Positions 1-8,310 are shown, counted from the first letter of the stretch. The stretch is 64,000 nt of DNA from Brumimicrobium sp. (GCA_023957385.1 JAMLGZ010000002.1:1-64000), one strand, 5' to 3'. Notes: generated by a model from the letters alone, not told the origin. Numbers and translations are program-made.

Positions 1-39
1 CAGGCAAGCGTAAACAGACCGACAGAATAAACAGACACC

Positions 40-612
40 ATGACAACATTATCTGAAAATATTAGCCAATTAATAAGTTTGACAACAGACGAAAAAGCAA
101 TTGTTGAAAAGGCTTTTAAGCACATTAAAATTTCTAAAGGTGATCTTTGGGTGAAGGAAGGTAAGGTGTGCGACCATGTTGCATTTGTGCAAACTGGGAA
201 GCTTAGAGTATTTTATAATGACGACTCAGGCAATGAAGTGACTTGTTACTTTGTAATGCCCGACAATTTTATTTCTTCATTCACAAGTTTTTTAACTAAC
301 ACCCCGACAACGGAAAACATTTCAGCCATTGAAGACACTAATTTAATGACCATTTCTAAGAAAGAATTAGAATCATTATCGGACAGCATATCGAAAATTC
401 ATATTTGGCGGAGAATTATAGCAGAAAATCTTTTTATCACCATGGAAAAAAGAATTGCCATGCTTCAATCTCAAACAGCGAATGAACGCTATGAACGCAT
501 GATAAAAGAAAATCCTGATATTATCCTTAGCGTTCCATTGCAATACACAGCATCATTTTTAGGTATAACACCTCAACACCTGAGCAGACTAAGAAAAGAA
601 TCCTTAAAGTGA
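40..612 (+). CDS. Crp/Fnr family transcriptional regulator
   Basis: This is a 190-residue regulator with an N-terminal cyclic-nucleotide-binding-type beta-roll (about residues 30-115) and a short C-terminal helix-turn-helix (YTASFLGITPQHLSRLRKE, about 167-187). Bacteroidota have many short Crp/Fnr proteins of this kind, and the effector cannot be read from the sequence. It is the first gene of a co-directional trio with a barrel-like protein and a nitroreductase, so it probably controls them. A weak inverted repeat, CAGTA-N11-TACTG, lies at 629-649 just before the next gene and could be its operator. A second Crp/Fnr gene with the same neighbour logic starts at 8907. Confidence 0.85.
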   Translation: MTTLSENISQLISLTTDEKAIVEKAFKHIKISKGDLWVKEGKVCDHVAFVQTGKLRVFYNDDSGNEVTCYFVMPDNFISSFTSFLTNTPTTENISAIEDTNLMTISKKELESLSDSISKIHIWRRIIAENLFITMEKRIAMLQSQTANERYERMIKENPDIILSVPLQYTASFLGITPQHLSRLRKESLK

Positions 613-693
613 TTTCTTAACATTTGTTCAGTAGTTTAGAAAATTACTGGCGGACTTTTGTAGCGTAAATATTAATAAATAAAACGCAACAAA

Positions 694-1356
694 ATGAAGC
701 AAATAATCTTAATTACAGCAATGCTGATTTCTGCAGCATCTATTAACGCACAGACAAGTCCCGAAAAGCCTAAAAAGACAAAAGAACTTGTCTTTTTAGC
801 AGGAACAATTCAACCACTTTTACTACAAGGCGGGAATTTTGAAGTGGACTTTTATACGCCAAAAATGGTGTTCAATTATTCCCATGGTTTCTCCCTAGAA
901 TTGGAAAGTAGTGCAGGCACAACTGTAGGTGAAGCCAAAGAACAGTCAGTAGCTTATCACCTTCCTTATTCAACAGGTTTTGGCGTAGGATATCGATTGA
1001 ATAAATACTTCGATATTCGCTTTGAACCAAAACTTCATAAGTTTGAAGCTTACTACGATGGCACCGACAGAAAGGAATCCATTAACCAAATTGTAGATTA
1101 CAACACAGTTACTTTAGGTGTTGGAGCATACTTTAGATGGAAACCTTTCGAAAAACAAAATAATTTTCTCAAAGGTATTTTCACTTCAACCAGCATTAGA
1201 TATTGGCAAAATGTGTGGTCATCTCTCGACAACAATGAGTACAAATATTTTAACACCATAACAAACCAAAATGAAACATTAAAAGCCTCTAATATTGGAA
1301 TTGCTAATACGCCATTTTTATTCAATGTTGCATTGGGCTATAGTATTATGTTCTAA
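694..1356 (+). CDS. Outer-membrane beta-barrel-like protein, unknown function
   Basis: The 220-residue product has an N-terminal signal peptide ending near INAQ (residues 1-20), a typical Bacteroidota signal peptidase I site. The rest alternates polar and aromatic residues (for example GFGVGYRLNKYFDIRFEPKL) and ends in aromatic/hydrophobic residues (ALGYSIMF), as outer-membrane barrels do. It resembles the small PorT/OmpW-like barrels in general character only; no family is claimed. It sits 18 bp before the nitroreductase gene and 81 bp after the Crp/Fnr gene. Confidence 0.55.
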   Translation: MKQIILITAMLISAASINAQTSPEKPKKTKELVFLAGTIQPLLLQGGNFEVDFYTPKMVFNYSHGFSLELESSAGTTVGEAKEQSVAYHLPYSTGFGVGYRLNKYFDIRFEPKLHKFEAYYDGTDRKESINQIVDYNTVTLGVGAYFRWKPFEKQNNFLKGIFTSTSIRYWQNVWSSLDNNEYKYFNTITNQNETLKASNIGIANTPFLFNVALGYSIMF

Positions 1357-1374
1357 TTCTTAAAAAATAAAATC

Positions 1375-2547
1375 ATGGAACGCAGAGACTTCATCGTAAA
1401 AAGCGGAACCGTTTTGACCGCAGCAGCATTCTTTGGAATGTTCGGAAATTCAAACAATTTATTTAGTGCCACAACCAATTCAATCGATAAACAAGACAAT
1501 AAAAAACGTCCAGACCCAAATGCTTTTAGCCAACCAATTTTAAAAGCAATTGCTATCGGGATAAATGCTCCAAGTCCTCATAACACACAATCATGGAAAT
1601 TCAAAGTAATCAATGACACAACCATGTATTTGTATGTGAATGAAAATATATTGTTACCTGCAACTGATCCACCAAGCAGACAAATACATATGGGAGCAGG
1701 CTGCTTTATTGAAACATTAGTCATTGGAGCTACTACTTTGGGCTACAAATCTAACGTTACTTATTTTCCTGAAGGTTACGAATCTCAAAAGGACTTTGGC
1801 GTAAAACCTGTTGCAAAAATTGAATTGCTGAAAGATTTAGAAAGTATAGATTCACTTTCAAGTTACATTAACAAAAGGCAAACAAACAGAAGAGAATATA
1901 AAGGCGATTTGATTTCAAAACAGGAATTTGTAACATTGAAAGAAATTGCAGGCAATTCACATTCTCAGTTGATTTTTATCAATGAAAATTTCAAACCTTA
2001 CTTTGAAATTTTTAACAAAGGCTTTGAAATTGAATCAAGAACTTTCAGAACAAATGAAGAAACCAGAAATCTATTTCGTTTTTCCGAAAAGCAAAGAGCA
2101 GAAAAGGGAGATGGAATAAGTATTCCGCAAATGGGATATCACGGCATTATGAAATATCTTGCGGAAAGTTCATTAGACAATGGAAACAAGGAAAAATGGC
2201 ACAGCGACAAATCCATAAGCTTGTCAATGAAAAATGTAGCCAAAGGAATTGAGAGTAGTAAGGGCATTGTAATTTGGGTAACCGAAGCTAATACATTCGA
2301 AGACTGGATTAAATCCGGGAGAGATTATGTTCGCTTTAGCCTTGCATTGACAAAACAAAATCTGTATGCTCATCCTTACAATCAAGCTATACAAGAGTAT
2401 AACGAGATGAAAGCAATTCGTGACGAACTTGATAAGTTATTGAACATTCAAGGAAATCAAAAAATACAAATGGTTGTTAGAATTGGTCGAAGTTCAGAAC
2501 CATATCTTTCATACAGACGACCGCTTGACACTTATATTATTAAGTAA
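1375..2547 (+). CDS. Acg-type FMN-binding nitroreductase-like oxidoreductase
   Basis: A 390-residue protein with a twin-arginine-like start (MERRDF followed by a hydrophobic stretch), suggesting Tat export. The segment APSPHNTQSWKF (about residues 63-74) matches the flavin-binding N-terminal motif of the Acg branch of the nitroreductase superfamily, and RRQTNRREY-like sequence (KRQTNRREYKG, about 167-177) is also typical of that branch. The C-terminal half ends with VVRIGRSSEPYLSYRRPLD, again typical. Acg-like proteins bind FMN and may store it rather than act as ordinary nitroreductases. The substrate is unknown. It is the last gene before attC1. Confidence 0.8.
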   Translation: MERRDFIVKSGTVLTAAAFFGMFGNSNNLFSATTNSIDKQDNKKRPDPNAFSQPILKAIAIGINAPSPHNTQSWKFKVINDTTMYLYVNENILLPATDPPSRQIHMGAGCFIETLVIGATTLGYKSNVTYFPEGYESQKDFGVKPVAKIELLKDLESIDSLSSYINKRQTNRREYKGDLISKQEFVTLKEIAGNSHSQLIFINENFKPYFEIFNKGFEIESRTFRTNEETRNLFRFSEKQRAEKGDGISIPQMGYHGIMKYLAESSLDNGNKEKWHSDKSISLSMKNVAKGIESSKGIVIWVTEANTFEDWIKSGRDYVRFSLALTKQNLYAHPYNQAIQEYNEMKAIRDELDKLLNIQGNQKIQMVVRIGRSSEPYLSYRRPLDTYIIK

Positions 2548-2587
2548 TATTGACCTGAATAATTGCACGACCGACACTAGCGCCAGC

Positions 2588-2720
2588 CTGTAACAAGGGC
2601 TTGGCGTAATGGCGGGTGAAGTGCTTCGTATGAACATTATTGCTAAATTTGAACTTTGGTGCTTCGTATCAACGGCAGTGCTATAATGCCGCCACTACGC
2701 CAAGCCCCGAACCGTTATAG
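2588..2720 (+). repeat. attC-like palindromic site 1
   Basis: An imperfect palindrome bounded by CTGTAAC (2588-2594) and GTTATAG (2714-2720). The arms GGGCTTGGCGTA (2597-2608) and TACGCCAAGCCC (2696-2707) pair perfectly over 12 bp. Next inside, TGGCGG (2610-2615) pairs with CCGCCA (2689-2694), leaving unpaired bases at 2609 and 2695. The AT-rich loop carries two copies of TGCTTCGTATSAAC (from about 2622 and 2660) and a perfect promoter -7 match, TAAATTTG, at 2644-2651. The size (133 bp), ends and asymmetric bulges fit integron attC sites with a long terminal loop. It follows the nitroreductase gene. Confidence 0.75.
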
Positions 2721-2829
2721 GCAACCCCACTATTGAAATTTGAGATTAAATATAATTACTGATAAAAACTTAATATATTGAAAGTAATTGACTTAATTTG
2801 ACATAAATCGGAACATAAAAAAATAAAGC

Positions 2830-4068
2830 ATGAAAATAATACTAAGTCGTAAGGGATTTGATTCTTCGAGTGGAGGAATACCGAGTCCAATTCTTCCAGA
2901 TGGAACGCTGTTGTCGTTGCCAATTCCAAATGATGTAAATAGATATGAAGATTTAGAATATAAAGGGAAAAATTATTTTGAAATCATATATGAGTTAAGT
3001 AATGGAAAAATTAGGAATAAAGAATGCCATTATGACCCTGATATTAGAGAAAATGCAATAAAGGCAAATCTGAGACCCAAAAATTGGAGAGCAGCTTTTG
3101 GACAAGTGGGGGCATCCTTAACACATTTACAAAATTATGAAATACAAAAAGGAGATTTATTTTTATTCTTTGGGTTATTTCGGGAATGTGAAATTAAAAA
3201 TGGAAAATACCAATTTATCAGGGGTACTAAACCCAAACATATTATTTGGGGCTATTTACAAATTGACGAAATATTACAAAATCCTACTGAAAAGGAATTT
3301 CCTTGGTTAGTGGAAAAAGGAAAAAACAAACACCCACACATTGATAGAGAGAACAAAAATAATGCAATTTTTATAGGAGCTAAAACACTATCTTGGGATA
3401 AAAGTATGAAAGGTGCCGATTGCCTAGAATTTAATCATATGCGTGTTTTGACAAGAGAAGGGATGAGTACATCTCGTTGGGAACTACCCGATTTTTTCAA
3501 AGAAATAGATATATCTCATCACAAACGTTCCGACTGGAAAGATAATTATTTTCAATCTACTGGTAGAGGGCAAGAATTTGTTTTCTCTACAGAAAATCGT
3601 TTGGATGTTATGAATTGGGTAAGTGATTTAATTGGTGCTGAACGAATACACGATAAAAGAGGTCAAATTTCTTCAGATAATATTACGTCTTTAATGTATG
3701 ATGAGATTTTTGTTTTTGGTAGTAATAAGGAGGGAAACCATGCAGGAGGAGCAGCTAAGCAGGCTTTAAAATGGGGTGCCATACAAGGACAAGGTGAAGG
3801 CATTCAAGGAAAAACTTATGCTATTCCAACAATGTTCGATTCAGTAGAGGAAATAAAACCTTATGTTGATAGATTTATTGAATATGCAAAGGCAAATCCA
3901 TATAAAAGATTTTTAGTTACCAGCATAGGCTGTGGCATTGCAAATTTCACACCGGATCAAATTGCTCCACTTTTTATTGAGGTTGTAAGACAAAGCATAA
4001 CTAATATTTGTTTACCAGAGGAATTTGCAATTATAAATATTAGTTTTGAAGCCTACGGAAAAGATTAA
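2830..4068 (+). CDS. Nmad3-type domain fused to a macro-like domain
   Basis: A 412-residue protein in two parts. The N-terminal part (about 1-250, starting MKIILSRKGFDSSSGGIPSP) resembles the Nmad3 nucleotide-modification-associated domain, a family tied by genomic context to DNA base hypermodification. The C-terminal part (about 290-410) has FGSNKEGNHAGGAAKQALKWG and TSIGCGIANF, resembling the macro-like domain of A1S_2505-type phage proteins that may bind ADP-ribose or a related nucleotide. Both assignments rest on recalled motifs, not a search. It is the only protein of cassette 2, which suggests a self-contained function, perhaps nucleotide or DNA modification or phage defence. Confidence 0.6.
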   Translation: MKIILSRKGFDSSSGGIPSPILPDGTLLSLPIPNDVNRYEDLEYKGKNYFEIIYELSNGKIRNKECHYDPDIRENAIKANLRPKNWRAAFGQVGASLTHLQNYEIQKGDLFLFFGLFRECEIKNGKYQFIRGTKPKHIIWGYLQIDEILQNPTEKEFPWLVEKGKNKHPHIDRENKNNAIFIGAKTLSWDKSMKGADCLEFNHMRVLTREGMSTSRWELPDFFKEIDISHHKRSDWKDNYFQSTGRGQEFVFSTENRLDVMNWVSDLIGAERIHDKRGQISSDNITSLMYDEIFVFGSNKEGNHAGGAAKQALKWGAIQGQGEGIQGKTYAIPTMFDSVEEIKPYVDRFIEYAKANPYKRFLVTSIGCGIANFTPDQIAPLFIEVVRQSITNICLPEEFAIINISFEAYGKD

Positions 4069-4076
4069 ATTACTGC

Positions 4077-4206
4077 CTATAACATGCTATTACTCGCAAG
4101 CCGAAATAATCGCTTCGATTAACATTTCTCTTTAGAAAAAAGTCTTATCTTCGTATCTAAGTTAAATGCTAAAAATCGGCCAGCGAGTAGTAGCTTCCCG
4201 TTATGA
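4077..4206 (+). repeat. attC-like palindromic site 2
   Basis: Bounded by CTATAAC (4077-4083) and GTTATGA (4200-4206). The outer arms GCTATTACTCGC (4086-4097) and GCGAGTAGTAGC (4183-4194) pair over 12 positions with one G-T pair. GCCG (4100-4103) pairs with CGGC (4177-4180), separated from the outer stem by a 2-nt internal loop on each side. The loop includes CGCTTCGATTAACATTT and the shared block AAAAAGTCTTATCTTCGTAT, which recurs in attC3 and, with small changes, in attC7 and attC8. It begins 8 bp after the Nmad3/macro gene stop. Confidence 0.75.
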
Positions 4207-4227
4207 GAGAGTTAAGAGAAACGCTTC

Positions 4228-4357
4228 GTAACGGATTCAGGCAAGGACGTGAACCACCGTTACATTATTTAAACAGTCAAATTCGAGGTCAATTTCTGAC
4301 TTCGAGTAATCAATCATTTTATCAAAAAATTAAAATGGAGTTCAGAAACCATTTTAA
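4228..4357 (+). other. Run of three hairpins at the start of cassette 3
   Basis: Three inverted repeats follow one another between attC2 and the lipoprotein gene. GTAACGG (4228-4234) pairs with CCGTTAC (4257-4263), and TTCA/TGAA inside can extend it. TCGAGGTCA (4283-4291) pairs with TGACTTCGA (4297-4305) with one G-T pair. TTAAAATGG (4330-4338) pairs perfectly with CCATTTTAA (4349-4357). None is followed by a T run, so they do not look like simple terminators. They could be a structured 5' leader or a small RNA. The first hairpin also has TAAC...GTTA ends like a miniature core site. Confidence 0.45.
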
Positions 4358-4413
4358 AAAACGGAGCGGAATCCGAAAAGCTAACGAGTAGGAAAATTTT
4401 AATTTTTAAGAAT

Positions 4414-4920
4414 ATGAAAGTAATGAAATACTTAACAATGGGATTATTGTTTATTGGAATTACAGCTTTAGTGAGTTGTAAGAAAGAAGATATGTCAAAA
4501 TATGTCACAAAAGATGAATTGAGTCAAGGACAAGTTTCAAGTGATCCGAAAATTGAAAATATTGACTTGACAATCAAACCCTATGAATGGACATGGAATA
4601 GTTTGTATAAATGTTGGGAATATAAATATCCCCACTCTTCTATTTATCAAGGAGTTCTGGTAGGTTATGTTATGAATGGTCAAGGAAAACAATTCATGCC
4701 ATATTATGATGCACAGACAGGAGTAACTTATGGTCTTGCTGATGAGACCTTCAGTGGTAATATACGGATTACATATTATGATGGTACCACTTCTTTACAA
4801 AAACCTTCTTATGATAAATACGTATATCTTAAAATTATTCCTTCAGCTGGTTTGAAAACCCATCCTAATTTAGATTTAACAAATTACGAAGAGGTGTCAA
4901 AAGTATTTAAGGTAGAATAA
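4414..4920 (+). CDS. Hypothetical lipoprotein
   Basis: A 168-residue protein starting MKVMKYLTMGLLFIGITALVSC, with a clear lipobox (ALVSC, cysteine at about 22), so it should be a lipid-anchored envelope protein. The mature part is rich in Tyr, Trp and Thr and has no motif that I recognise. Short aromatic-rich segments (WTWNSLYKCWEYKYPHSSIY) suggest a small beta-rich fold. It shares cassette 3 with a small membrane protein but is separated from it by a terminator-like hairpin at 4945-4978. Confidence 0.7.
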   Translation: MKVMKYLTMGLLFIGITALVSCKKEDMSKYVTKDELSQGQVSSDPKIENIDLTIKPYEWTWNSLYKCWEYKYPHSSIYQGVLVGYVMNGQGKQFMPYYDAQTGVTYGLADETFSGNIRITYYDGTTSLQKPSYDKYVYLKIIPSAGLKTHPNLDLTNYEEVSKVFKVE

Positions 4921-4944
4921 CAAAAAACTCTCTCTTTAACTTTA

Positions 4945-4985
4945 AAGATGGGCTATTTAAAATTGGATAGTCCATCTTATTTTAA
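4945..4985 (+). terminator. Rho-independent terminator after lipoprotein gene
   Basis: AAGATGG-g-CTAT (4945-4956) pairs with ATAG-t-CCATCTT (4967-4978), an 11-bp stem with one internal mismatch and a 10-nt loop, followed by ATTTTAAT. It starts 25 bp after the lipoprotein stop codon. The T run is short, so termination may be partial. Confidence 0.6.
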
Positions 4986-5011
4986 TAACTTAGCATGACA
5001 AATTAAAAAAA

Positions 5012-5248
5012 ATGAAAATGAATAAAAACTTACCTATATATGTTTTAAGTTTTGCGATATTGGCATTATTAGTTGCCTTAATTATTCAAAACAATAATAT
5101 CTCTCAATTGATTACTAATTTAAAAAAGAGCAATCAAGATGATGAGTTAGCATTAGAGAAAATACATGAAAAAGAGCTCGAAAATAATATCCACAACTCC
5201 AAAAGAATCCCAATTGGCTATCAATTAAATACCAATACCCTCTCATAA
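5012..5248 (+). CDS. Small single-pass membrane protein
   Basis: A 78-residue protein with one hydrophobic segment (about residues 8-26, LPIYVLSFAILALLVALII) after a basic start, then a polar, Asn/Lys/Glu-rich tail that could form a short coiled coil. The stop codon TAA (5246-5248) overlaps the left core of attC3 (TCATAAC, 5243-5249). Genes whose stop lies in the left core are typical of tightly packed integron cassettes. No function can be assigned. Confidence 0.55.
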   Translation: MKMNKNLPIYVLSFAILALLVALIIQNNNISQLITNLKKSNQDDELALEKIHEKELENNIHNSKRIPIGYQLNTNTLS

Positions 5249-5374
5249 CCTGTCGTTTTGCGTCAGGCGGGTAAATCGCTTCGTACTTGGGTTTTACATT
5301 AAAGAAAAAGTCTTATCTTCGTATCTAAATTTAACGTAAAATCCGCCCGAACGCCAAGCCCCGAACCGTTAGCA
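5243..5374 (+). repeat. attC-like palindromic site 3
   Basis: Bounded by TCATAAC (5243-5249) and GTTAGCA (5368-5374). The arms include GCGTC-a-GGCGG (5260-5270) against CCGCC-c-GAACGC (5343-5354), with flanking CGTTTT against CCAAGCCCCG pairing imperfectly. The loop carries TCGCTTCGTAC and AAAAAGTCTTATCTTCGTAT, the same block as attC2. The 5374-5501 stretch after it has no gene and no strong structure. Confidence 0.7.
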
Positions 5375-5501
5375 AACATGCAAAAACGGGTACTATGAGG
5401 ATTTATACTACACTACGAACAAAAATTAGAAGAATTGAGCCTCCTTAAAATTGATTATCGAACAAACAATAATTCAATAATTACTTTAAAAAAAAATCTA
5501 A

Positions 5502-7448
5502 ATGAAAACAAAAATTATAATTCTATTCTTTATTGCCCTGACCAAATTAACTTTTGGGCAATATCAACAGTACATACAATATGTATCACCTTACCTCTCT
5601 GACTCGATTCAGAGCGGTTTCTTCTATTTTAACACACCTAACAATTTTCAGGCGGGTCAACTTTATCAACTTTATAGACAGAATGCTCCTGATTTAAACA
5701 ACAATATGGTGCTTATCGATCAACATGTAGATAGCTTAGCTGGATTAACACATTTTAAATATCAGCAAACTTTTATGAATATACCGATTGAAGGTGCTGG
5801 CTGCATTGAGCATTATGATAAATATGGCTCGCTTCAATTTATAAATGCAAAAATAGCTGATTCAATAAAAAAAGACCATAGACCAAGATTAAGTGGTGAT
5901 GAAGCAATCAATATTCTAATTGAATATTTGAAAAAGGATGAAAAGCTCATTTTTGCATGGAATGATGAAGATTGGGAACAGCAAATAAGACTTGATTATG
6001 CTGATAGCAATGCAACATGGTATCCAAATTCCGAACTTATCTGGGCTATAGATACCGTCAAGAACATTCAATTAATTAACTCTGGAAACAGATATAATCT
6101 TGCGTACAAAATCTCAATTACAGTTATCCAGCCTGAATTTGAAACATTTATTTATTATGTTGACGCTAATACTGGTATAGTATTAAAATTCAACTCTACT
6201 CACATCAATGATGGACCTGCTGGAGTTTATGGCTATGGTTCTAAAATCATTGATACTCAATGGAAAGGTGGTTTTACTCAAAAGTACATTTTACAAACAA
6301 ATGATGCAACTAGAGTTGTACACACCAAAAAGAATCCAAATGGAAGTACTGCTTGGGGATTGTTAGACAATACCAAAGACGATGACGATAATTGGGGGAA
6401 TACGTATTTAACGGAGACATCAACACACTACCATGTTTCAACTTGTTGGGATTATTACAGAAATGTTTTCGGAAGAACAGGTCAGAATAATGCTAGTAGA
6501 GAAGTGCGCGTCAGAACGCAATGGAATGCTTATAATGCTCAATTTATTCCAGGCGGAAGTGATCACAACGATTTAAGATTTGGAAAAGATAATGGTTGGG
6601 ATTTCGGTTTAGAGCCGTCGATTGTAGCTCATGAATTTGCTCATGGTGTTACTCATCATTCATCAAATTTAACCTATTCTTATGAATCAGGCGCATTAAA
6701 CGAAGCATTTAGCGATATATTTGGAGTAGTTATACAGGCAGTAATGCTTGATGGAGGTTCTACAGATTGGGTTATAGGAAATTTTATTCCAAATATGCCT
6801 TTAAGATCTTTGAAAGACCCCAATCTTTACAATCAACCTGATACATACTTAGGCTTAAATTGGTATACTGGTGCAGGAGATAATGGTGGTGTACATGTCA
6901 ACTCTGGAGTTCTTAACAAGTGGTTTTATGTTTTAGCGCATGGTGATAATGGAACAAATGATTTGTCGAATTATTATGATGTTGATGGAATTGGTATAAA
7001 TAAGGCTTCAAGAATTGCTTATTATGCACAAACATCATTATTATTAAGTTCTTCTCAATATTCAGATGCCAGACAGGCTACAATTCAAGCAGCAAAAATT
7101 CTTTACGGTGAATGCTCTGTCGAACATCAAGCAACAATTGATTCTTGGTACGCAGTTGGAATTGGTAATTTGAATAATTGTACTTACACTGCATCTGTTG
7201 AAGACTTATCAAATCAAAACATTCTAATATATCCAAATCCTGCTAATAATTCAATTTCAATTGAACTGCCAATGTCAACAGCTAGTCCGATTAGAATAAT
7301 TGATTTATCTGGAAATTTGATTAAAGAATTTGAAACCAATCAGGTGTTTTTTCAGACTGATATTTCAAACCTTTCGAATGGAGTTTACTTGATAAATTTC
7401 GATTTTAATGGTAGTCAAATTGTGAAACGAATAATTGTTCAGAACTAA
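5502..7448 (+). CDS. M4 (thermolysin-like) metalloprotease with T9SS sorting domain
   Basis: A 648-residue secreted zinc protease. It has a signal peptide (ALTKLTFGQ end), a fungalysin/thermolysin-type propeptide (about 60-230), then the catalytic core. HEFAH (377-381) holds the two zinc histidines and general base. Glu401 in ALNEAFSD is the expected third zinc ligand. HVNSG (His465) is the conserved transition-state histidine. The last 75 residues (from about ILIYPNPANNSISIEL) are a type A C-terminal sorting domain for type IX secretion, ending VKRIIVQN. It overlaps the next gene by one base (TAATG), so the two are probably cotranslated. It is unusually long for an integron cassette gene. 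Confidence 0.95.
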   Translation: MKTKIIILFFIALTKLTFGQYQQYIQYVSPYLSDSIQSGFFYFNTPNNFQAGQLYQLYRQNAPDLNNNMVLIDQHVDSLAGLTHFKYQQTFMNIPIEGAGCIEHYDKYGSLQFINAKIADSIKKDHRPRLSGDEAINILIEYLKKDEKLIFAWNDEDWEQQIRLDYADSNATWYPNSELIWAIDTVKNIQLINSGNRYNLAYKISITVIQPEFETFIYYVDANTGIVLKFNSTHINDGPAGVYGYGSKIIDTQWKGGFTQKYILQTNDATRVVHTKKNPNGSTAWGLLDNTKDDDDNWGNTYLTETSTHYHVSTCWDYYRNVFGRTGQNNASREVRVRTQWNAYNAQFIPGGSDHNDLRFGKDNGWDFGLEPSIVAHEFAHGVTHHSSNLTYSYESGALNEAFSDIFGVVIQAVMLDGGSTDWVIGNFIPNMPLRSLKDPNLYNQPDTYLGLNWYTGAGDNGGVHVNSGVLNKWFYVLAHGDNGTNDLSNYYDVDGIGINKASRIAYYAQTSLLLSSSQYSDARQATIQAAKILYGECSVEHQATIDSWYAVGIGNLNNCTYTASVEDLSNQNILIYPNPANNSISIELPMSTASPIRIIDLSGNLIKEFETNQVFFQTDISNLSNGVYLINFDFNGSQIVKRIIVQN

Positions 7449-8140
7449 TGACTTGTCGTTTGTATATGTTAATTATAATGGTACTTGGGGCTTTCACCCC
7501 AAGTACCATTTTTGCTCAGAATAATAGAATTTCTATCCATTCGGGACTTTTTCATAGTTTTTTCGATGAATCTCCGGTTCTAAACACAAATCACCCGAAC
7601 AAAGCAGTTAAGCCTTTTAGTGGTTTGTTTTACAATTCGCTTGGTATTCAATATGATCGAAAACTCAATTCAAAATCAAGATTTTCTGTTGAATACAACT
7701 ATTATTATGAAATTTATCAAAACGTTTATAGTGAATTAGTTAAAAACGTTGTTTCTGAAAGACAATCTAACATTTTCAACCTAAATTACTCTCAATTGAT
7801 TTACTCTAAACCGAAAATTAATGTTCCGATAGGTATTGGTTTAAATTATCGACATGGAGCAGAATTTATTGTTGTTAATTATGGATATTTCCAATATTTA
7901 GATATATATGAACCACTAATCGAAACAAGAATACAACGAGACTTAGGATTGAATTTACGGGCTGGTATAGAATATAGTCCTATAAGATGGTTAACATTAT
8001 ATTCAAATTTTGATTTAATTGGATTTGTTTATTTGCATGATAAAAATGCAATAGAACGAATACAAGATACTTACGGCTATAACAAATATCCACATCGCTT
8101 TGATTTGTCATGGAGATTTGGAATAGGATTTAATTTTTAA
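7448..8140 (+). CDS. Outer-membrane barrel-like protein, unknown function
   Basis: A 230-residue protein with a signal peptide ending TIFAQ (about residue 24) and alternating beta-strand-like segments, ending in WRFGIGFNF, a typical outer-membrane barrel C-terminus. The ATG overlaps the protease stop codon by one base. A perfect 11-bp hairpin followed by ATTTTT lies inside the signal-peptide codons (7480-7512), which may limit its expression. No specific function is recognised; it may interact with the upstream T9SS protease. Confidence 0.6.
   Translation: MTCRLYMLIIMVLGAFTPSTIFAQNNRISIHSGLFHSFFDESPVLNTNHPNKAVKPFSGLFYNSLGIQYDRKLNSKSRFSVEYNYYYEIYQNVYSELVKNVVSERQSNIFNLNYSQLIYSKPKINVPIGIGLNYRHGAEFIVVNYGYFQYLDIYEPLIETRIQRDLGLNLRAGIEYSPIRWLTLYSNFDLIGFVYLHDKNAIERIQDTYGYNKYPHRFDLSWRFGIGFNF
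7480..7512 (+). terminator. Terminator-like hairpin inside the signal-peptide codons
   Basis: GGTACTTGGGG (7480-7490) pairs perfectly with CCCCAAGTACC (7497-7507) around a CTTTCA loop, and ATTTTT follows. It lies 32 bp after the M4 protease stop and within codons 11-20 of the next open frame. It could end most protease transcripts or act as an attenuator for the downstream gene when that gene is not translated. Confidence 0.6.
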
Positions 8141-8170
8141 GGGTGGCTCTAAAAGGAAAAACGCACGATT

Positions 8171-8247
8171 TGCTAACAACAAACAAGCGCAAGCGGCAAA
8201 TGTACACACGTGTTAGCCGCCTAGCGCCTGTTTGTGGGCCGTTATGA
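8171..8247 (+). repeat. attC-like palindromic site 4 (short form)
   Basis: A compact 77-bp site bounded by TGCTAAC (8171-8177) and GTTATGA (8241-8247). ACAAACA (8179-8185) pairs with TGTTTGT (8229-8235), GCGC (8187-8190) with GCGC (8224-8227), and GCGGC (8193-8197) with GCCGC (8216-8220), with unpaired bases between the blocks on both sides. This closely matches the bulged two-stem layout of classical short attC sites. The inner loop is unrelated to attC1, 2, 3, 7 and 8, so it is a different subfamily. Confidence 0.75.
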
Positions 8248-8277
8248 GGGAATAGTCCACCACAGATAGGAACGTCC

Positions 8278-8310
8278 CCACGTTATTGTACGTGGATTTT
8301 TTATTTTTTT
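8278..8310 (+). terminator. Hairpin with long T run
   Basis: CCACGT (8278-8283) pairs with ACGTGG (8290-8295) around a 6-nt loop, followed by ATTTTTTATTTTTTT (8296-8310). This is a convincing rho-independent terminator on the + strand. It lies just inside cassette 5, upstream of the structured region, so it may insulate that region from transcripts of cassette 4. Confidence 0.65.

Noticed and set aside
4203..4391. A 62-codon open frame starting in the attC2 right core
   Set aside because: Its start overlaps the palindrome core, it covers three inverted repeats, has no recognisable domain, and its composition looks like translated hairpins.
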